From an uncultured Blautia sp. (GTDB taxonomy: Bacteria > Bacillota > Clostridia > Lachnospirales > Lachnospiraceae), in NCBI GenBank assembly GCA_902476765.1, contig CABSEJ010000059.1:1-17526 (forward strand): a DNA stretch of 17,526 bases, written 5' to 3'. Position 1 is the stretch's first letter; each line of letters begins with the position of its first letter. This document shows, piece after piece, positions 13,535-17,526 of the stretch. The position numbers were made by a program, and so were the translations under genes. The notes beneath the pieces are model-generated. The model worked only from the letters and a program-made list of their open reading frames with translations, did not search any database and was not told the DNA's origin.

Positions 13535-16375
13535 TCATCTCAAATATTTTGACACATACTGACCTGTGTAGGAGACTGGGTTTGCCGCTACCTCCTCGGG
13601 AGTTCCCTGGGCAATGACGGTTCCTCCCTTGTCCCCGCCTTCAGGGCCTATGTCTATAATGTAGTCCGCCGTCTTTATCACATCCAGGTTGTGTTCAATT
13701 ACAACTACCGTGTTGCCGCCCTCCGCCAGCCTGCGGAGAATTTCAATCAATTTGTGGACATCTGCAAAATGAAGGCCCGTGGTAGGTTCGTCCAAAATAT
13801 AAATAGTCTTTCCTGTGCTGCGCTTGCTCAGCTCTGTGGCCAGCTTGATTCTCTGGGCCTCTCCTCCGGAAAGTTCAGTGGAGGGCTGGCCCAGGCGGAT
13901 ATAGGACAGTCCCACATCGTAGAGGGTCTGGATTTTTCTCTTAATGGAAGGTACATGCTCGAAAAATCCTAAAGCTTCTTCCACAGTCATATTCAGTACG
14001 TCATAAATGCTTTTTCCTTTATATTTTACCTCCAGAGTCTCTCTGTTATACCGCTTTCCGTGGCAGACCTCGCAGGGCACATACACATCCGGAAGAAAAT
14101 GCATTTCGATTTTCAGGATACCGTCTCCGCTGCAGGCCTCGCACCTTCCTCCTTTTACATTAAAGCTGAATCTGCCTTTTTTATATCCTCTTGCCTTGGC
14201 ATCCGCCGTAGCGGCGAACAAATCCCGAATCTGGTCGAAAACTCCCGTATAAGTAGCCGGATTGGAGCGGGGCGTTCTTCCGATGGGAGACTGGTCAATG
14301 TCTATCACCTTGTCCAGCTGTTCCACCCCTTCAATACATTTATGCTTTCCCGGAATAGTTCTGGCATGATTCAGCTTTTTTGCCAGACTTTTGTATAAAA
14401 TCTCATTGACCAGAGAGCTTTTTCCGGAACCGGATACTCCCGTAACACAAGTCATAATGCCCAAAGGAATTTTTACATCAATATTTTTCAGATTATTCTC
14501 CGCTGCCTTCCGGATGGTCAGGTAACCTGTAGGCTTCTTTCTCTCGGCAGGCACAGGAATCCTCTGCTTCCCGCTTAAATACTGGCCGGTAATGGAATTT
14601 GGATTCTCCATGATTTCCTCAGCCGTACCTATGGCTACCAACTCTCCTCCATGTTCACCGGCTCCCGGTCCAATATCCACAATACAGTCTGCTTCCCGCA
14701 TGGTATCCTCGTCGTGTTCTACCACAATCAGGGAATTTCCTAAATCCCGCAGATGCTTCAAGGTAGCCAGCAGCTTGTCATTATCTCTCTGATGCAGTCC
14801 GATGCTGGGCTCGTCCAGAATATAGGCCACGCCCACCAAACCGGAGCCAATCTGGGTAGCCAGACGGATTCTCTGAGCCTCTCCTCCGGAAAGGGTCCCC
14901 GTGGCTCTGGACAGAGTAAGGTACTCCAGTCCTACATTTACCAAAAATCCTACTCTGGCTTTTATTTCTTTTAAAACCTGTTCCCCAATCATCTCCTGGG
15001 TTGGACTCAATGCCAGATGGTTTAAGAATTCCTGAAGACTGCTGACAGACATGGATGTAACTTCATAAATATTTTTATCTCCTACCGTCACCGCCAGAGC
15101 TTCCGGTTTCAGGCGCTGTCCTTTACAGGAAGGACAGGGGGTAATGCGCATAAAAGTTTCATACTCCTGCTTCATGGTATCGGAACCTGTCTCCCTGTAT
15201 CTGCGCTCCACGTTTTTAATGATTCCCTCAAAAGCTACGTCATAAATGCCTTCGCCTCTTTGTCCCTTATAATATACCTTTACTTCCTTGCCATTGGTTC
15301 CGTGAATCAGCACCTGCTGTATTTTTTCCGGGTAATCCTCAAAGGGCGTGTCCAGGTCAAAACCGTATTCCTGAGCCAGGGCATCCAGGATAGCTCTGGT
15401 GAAGCTTCCCTTATCCGTGCAGGACTGCCAGCCCATAACCGTAATGGCTCCCTGGTTAATGCTCAGGCTCTTGTCCGGTATCATCAAATCTACGTCAAAT
15501 TCCATCCGGTATCCCAGCCCCAGACAGGAAGGGCAGGCGCCGAAGGGATTATTGAAAGAAAAACTTCTGGGTTCTATCTCATCTATGCTGATACCGCAAT
15601 CAGGGCAGGAAAAACTCTGGCTGAAATTCATCGTATTTCCATCCATACTATCCACTACCAGCCTTCCCTCTGCCAGAGACAACACCGTCTCTATAGAATC
15701 TGTCAGCCTTTTCTGGATTCCGTCTTTGACAATCAGACGGTCCACCACTATCTCTATATTATGCTTAATATTTTTATCCAGCTTGATTTCCTCACTGAGT
15801 TCATAAAGGCTGCCATCCACCTGCACTCTCACATAGCCGCTTTTTCTGGCCTGCTCTAAAAGCTTGGCATGGGTGCCTTTTCGTCCTCTTACCACCGGGG
15901 CCAACAGCTGAATCCTGGTTTTTTCCGGAAGTTTCATAATCTGGTCCACCATCTGGTCCACAGTCTGCTTTTTAATCTCTCTTCCGCACTTGGGACAATG
16001 AGGAATTCCGATTCTGGCGTAGAGGAGGCGGAAATAATCATAGATTTCCGTCACTGTTCCTACTGTGGAACGAGGATTCCGGTTGGTGGACTTTTGGTCA
16101 ATGGAGATAGCCGGAGACAGGCCCTCTATACTTTCCACATCCGGCTTTTCCATCTGTCCTAAGAACTGCCTGGCATAGGATGACAGAGATTCCATGTATC
16201 TTCTCTGCCCCTCCGCATAAATAGTGTCAAAGGCCAGAGAGCTTTTTCCGGAACCACTCAGGCCCGTCAGTACCACCAGCTCATTTCTGGGAATATCCAC
16301 ATCCAGATTTTTTAAATTATTTTCGTTGGCGCCTCGAATTTTAATAAACTGCCTTGCCTGCATTTTTATTGCCAT
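13535..16375 (-). CDS. uvrA: UvrA, excinuclease ABC subunit A
   Basis: 946 residues, full length for UvrA. Two ABC ATPase units: Walker A GLSGSGKSS (38-46) and GVSGSGKSS (near 645), each with an LSGGEAQRI signature and a following DEP(S/T) Walker B. Zinc modules: CPKCG near 128-135, the Cys-x2-Cys ... Cys-x2-Cys finger around 255-285 (ending ACPSC) and the second finger near 740-770 (CEAC ... CEVC). UvrA dimers scan for bulky DNA damage, load UvrB and start nucleotide excision repair in the cytosol. AAAGGA lies 6 bases before the ATG. uvrB and uvrC are not adjacent. The gene has its own promoter and is 70 bases from mreB, with no strong terminator between them, so some read-through into mreB is possible. 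Confidence 0.98.
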   Translation of the reverse strand: MAIKMQARQFIKIRGANENNLKNLDVDIPRNELVVLTGLSGSGKSSLAFDTIYAEGQRRYMESLSSYARQFLGQMEKPDVESIEGLSPAISIDQKSTNRNPRSTVGTVTEIYDYFRLLYARIGIPHCPKCGREIKKQTVDQMVDQIMKLPEKTRIQLLAPVVRGRKGTHAKLLEQARKSGYVRVQVDGSLYELSEEIKLDKNIKHNIEIVVDRLIVKDGIQKRLTDSIETVLSLAEGRLVVDSMDGNTMNFSQSFSCPDCGISIDEIEPRSFSFNNPFGACPSCLGLGYRMEFDVDLMIPDKSLSINQGAITVMGWQSCTDKGSFTRAILDALAQEYGFDLDTPFEDYPEKIQQVLIHGTNGKEVKVYYKGQRGEGIYDVAFEGIIKNVERRYRETGSDTMKQEYETFMRITPCPSCKGQRLKPEALAVTVGDKNIYEVTSMSVSSLQEFLNHLALSPTQEMIGEQVLKEIKARVGFLVNVGLEYLTLSRATGTLSGGEAQRIRLATQIGSGLVGVAYILDEPSIGLHQRDNDKLLATLKHLRDLGNSLIVVEHDEDTMREADCIVDIGPGAGEHGGELVAIGTAEEIMENPNSITGQYLSGKQRIPVPAERKKPTGYLTIRKAAENNLKNIDVKIPLGIMTCVTGVSGSGKSSLVNEILYKSLAKKLNHARTIPGKHKCIEGVEQLDKVIDIDQSPIGRTPRSNPATYTGVFDQIRDLFAATADAKARGYKKGRFSFNVKGGRCEACSGDGILKIEMHFLPDVYVPCEVCHGKRYNRETLEVKYKGKSIYDVLNMTVEEALGFFEHVPSIKRKIQTLYDVGLSYIRLGQPSTELSGGEAQRIKLATELSKRSTGKTIYILDEPTTGLHFADVHKLIEILRRLAEGGNTVVVIEHNLDVIKTADYIIDIGPEGGDKGGTVIAQGTPEEVAANPVSYTGQYVSKYLR

Positions 16376-16453
16376 ATTTTATCCTTTCTACTACTTCTAT
16401 AGCCTTAACCTTTTGCGTTATTTTATACTTCCTGATTTGTCATTTACCCTTGG

Positions 16454-16482
16454 ATTATATCATATGGGAAGCCCTCTTGCAA
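16454..16482 (-). promoter_or_regulatory. Promoter of uvrA
   Basis: On the - strand TTGCAA (16477-16482), 17 bases, TATAAT (16454-16459): a strong sigma-A promoter. The predicted start near 16447 gives a leader of about 70 bases. I see no clear LexA/DinR box (GAAC-N4-GTTC type) overlapping it. Confidence 0.72.
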
Positions 16483-16509
16483 ACATTTGTTCTGGATAAA
16501 ATCATAAAC

Positions 16510-16558
16510 CAGGGCTGCCGCAGAAGACAAAAGAAATTTCGTCTTTGCGGCAGCCCTG
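16510..16558 (-). terminator. Intrinsic terminator of the CBS-domain gene
   Basis: On the - strand a long GC-rich stem (16541-16558 with 16510-16528, one bulged G, 12-base loop) starts 5 bases after the stop codon and is followed by a broken T-rich stretch (TTTATGATTTTAT). The tract is imperfect, so termination may be partial. Confidence 0.75.
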
Positions 16559-16563
16559 TATCT

Positions 16564-16983
16564 CTACTCTTTTCCTATTTTTTTCCCGCAGGAGGAACAA
16601 AAATACTGCATAATATCCCTCCTGGTTACAATACCTATAAAATTCTTCTGGTCATCAGTTACCGGAACAAAATTCTGGCGCATGGCCTTCTCCAGCAAAT
16701 CTTCCATATCAGAATCTATTCGGACCGGGGTGTAATCTGCTCTTCGCTTAAAGGAAGTAATGGGTACATCCTCCGCAGCTTTCAGATTCAGGTCATTCCG
16801 GTTCTTCAATCCCCACAATAAGTCCCCTTCCGTCAGGGTGCCCACATATTTTCCTCTTTCGCTGATAATAGGAATACAGGAATACTTATGGTACTCCATT
16901 TTCTCCAGCACCTGTCTCAGAGTATAGGAATCATATATGTAAGCCACATCTTCCTTAGGGGTAAGAAAAAATAAAATGTTCAT
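16564..16983 (-). CDS. Small two-CBS-domain protein, DarB/CbpB-like
   Basis: 139 residues made of two CBS domains (about 9-60 and 72-128; first ends VGTLTEGDLLWGL, second ends FIGIVTRRDIMQYF). CBS pairs bind adenine nucleotides. The size, the domain spacing, the linker (AAEDVPITSFKRRADYTPVRID) and the final G-I-V-T-R-R recall the c-di-AMP receptors DarB of Bacillus and CbpB of Listeria, so a c-di-AMP or AMP/ATP sensing role is likely but unproven; other stand-alone CBS proteins look similar. An unusual end, Cys129-Ser-Ser-Cys132-Gly-Lys-Lys, could bind metal or act in redox. GGGGAGGA lies 5-6 bases before the ATG. It is single-gene, with its own terminator; I could not pick a confident promoter in 16984-17080. 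Confidence 0.88.
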   Translation of the reverse strand: MNILFFLTPKEDVAYIYDSYTLRQVLEKMEYHKYSCIPIISERGKYVGTLTEGDLLWGLKNRNDLNLKAAEDVPITSFKRRADYTPVRIDSDMEDLLEKAMRQNFVPVTDDQKNFIGIVTRRDIMQYFCSSCGKKIGKE

Positions 16984-17080
16984 GATGTCCTCCCCATCTT
17001 TTACTCTTACTTATTGTGCCACAATTGCCCTTTAAAATCCAGAAGGAAACCATTAAACTTTATAAAAATTCTATTAACAT

Positions 17081-17179
17081 ATTCTGGTACTTAGCAGTCA
17101 GCCCGGAGCAGGCGGCGCTTTAAAGAGTCTAGCGGCGATGCAGGCATGTCCGCTTGGCTCGCTGTTTATGGGAATAAAA
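17081..17179 (+). repeat. Dispersed intergenic repeat, copy 2
   Basis: Core 17136-17179 matches copy 1 (819-862) in 37 of 44 bases; the arm 17081-17100 matches 794-811. Between arm and core this copy has about 35 bases, against 7 in copy 1, and the extra part is GC-rich. The right end covers the hemW stop codon (17168-17166) and its last few codons, so the repeat has either been recruited into the gene end or inserted flush with it. The remaining gap to the CBS gene (16984-17080) is AT-rich and shows no gene. Confidence 0.7.
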
Positions 17180-17526
17180 ACTCAGATAAAACCTGATTGC
17201 TGAGCAAAATCCCCTCCTGTGAAAGGTAAATCCTGTCCCTATGCTCCTTCAGCATTCCGTTTCTCAGGCACTTGTCCAGAGCCTTCTCGTATACCATATC
17301 CAACTCTCTGCCAAATATCCGGCGGAACTCTTTCCTGGACACACCCCTGGTTTTCCGCAGTCCCAGAAACATAAATTCTTCCATCTGTCTTGGTTCTTCC
17401 AGAAATTCCACATCCTTTCGCATAGTCTTAGGATTGTGGCAGCACCCCAGGTACTCCTCCATATCTCTGGTATTGCTCATCCGGATATTTCTCACCATAG
17501 AGGCCGCTCCCAGGCCCAGCCCCAGA
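17166..17526 (-). CDS. hemW: HemW-like radical SAM heme chaperone (oxygen-independent coproporphyrinogen oxidase family), C-terminal part
   Basis: The frame stays open to the right edge, so only the last about 119 of roughly 380 residues are present; the radical SAM CxxxCxxC site lies outside. The visible part begins LGLGLGAASMVRNIRMSNT, the glycine-rich segment and SNT motif of the HemN/HemW family, followed by a MEEYL segment and the HemW C-terminal domain (EEFMFLGLRKTRGVS, then a winged-helix-like LSQEGILLSNQVLSEFLFP). HemW proteins bind and transfer heme and are not true coproporphyrinogen dehydrogenases; HemN and HemW cannot be fully separated without the N-terminus, but the C-terminal domain fits HemW better. 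A Met at 17498 is internal, not a start. The 3' end lies inside the dispersed repeat. Confidence 0.88.
   Translation of the reverse strand, partial: LGLGLGAASMVRNIRMSNTRDMEEYLGCCHNPKTMRKDVEFLEEPRQMEEFMFLGLRKTRGVSRKEFRRIFGRELDMVYEKALDKCLRNGMLKEHRDRIYLSQEGILLSNQVLSEFLFP

Noticed and set aside
1..17526. CRISPR array, tRNA, rRNA, transposase or prophage genes
   Set aside because: No regularly spaced direct repeats, cloverleaf sequences, or transposase or phage motifs were seen on either strand.

Overview
The window looks like core chromosome of a low-to-moderate GC, anaerobic Firmicute, most likely Lachnospiraceae (Blautia/Dorea/Ruminococcus-like). Grounds: clostridial protein sequences, strong AGGAGG-type ribosome binding sites, sigma-A type promoters (TTGCAA-17-TATAAT and similar), an HPr with the Firmicute Ser46 site, a CdaA/CdaR pair, RecD2 instead of RecBCD, and a style of intergenic repeat I associate with this family. 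The genus is inference. I see no prophage, insertion sequence, tRNA, rRNA or CRISPR array.

Layout from left to right. (1) Bases 1-692, + strand: the 3' part of a thioredoxin-reductase-like flavoprotein. (2) 693-930: a convergent gap with a perfect 15-bp inverted repeat and one copy of a dispersed repeat. (3) 931-3428, - strand: a compact metal-type operon of a 26-residue membrane peptide, a DUF6110-like protein with a Cys/Glu-rich tail, and a P1B-type ATPase with a non-canonical membrane metal motif. Its promoter region (3469-3576) carries two copies of a 21-bp palindromic site. (4) 3632-4263: an Rrf2-family regulator with three Cys, its promoter and its terminator. (5) 4328-5343: azlCD, a branched-chain amino-acid exporter. 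(6) 5380-13527: one long - strand gene string, mreB, recD2, comF, two unrecognised membrane proteins, cdaA, cdaR (ybbR) and ptsH (HPr), with a promoter before mreB, a second one inside the string before the unknown pair, and a terminator after ptsH. (7) uvrA with its own promoter. (8) A CBS-domain protein with its own terminator. (9) The second repeat copy, overlapping the last codons of hemW, which runs off the right edge.

How the genes work together. The 3-gene metal operon has its own candidate operator pair and lies just downstream of an Rrf2 sensor gene. The cdaA block makes c-di-AMP (CdaA) under control of CdaR, but glmM, the usual third gene, is not next to it; HPr follows instead and two unknown membrane genes precede it. 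A small CBS protein resembling c-di-AMP receptors of the DarB/CbpB type lies about 9 kb away. RecD2, ComF and UvrA are DNA processing or repair proteins, and MreB is cell-shape machinery.

The best candidates for something undescribed are the two-gene membrane module tied to cdaA, and the micropeptide/DUF6110/P-type ATPase unit with its duplicated operator.
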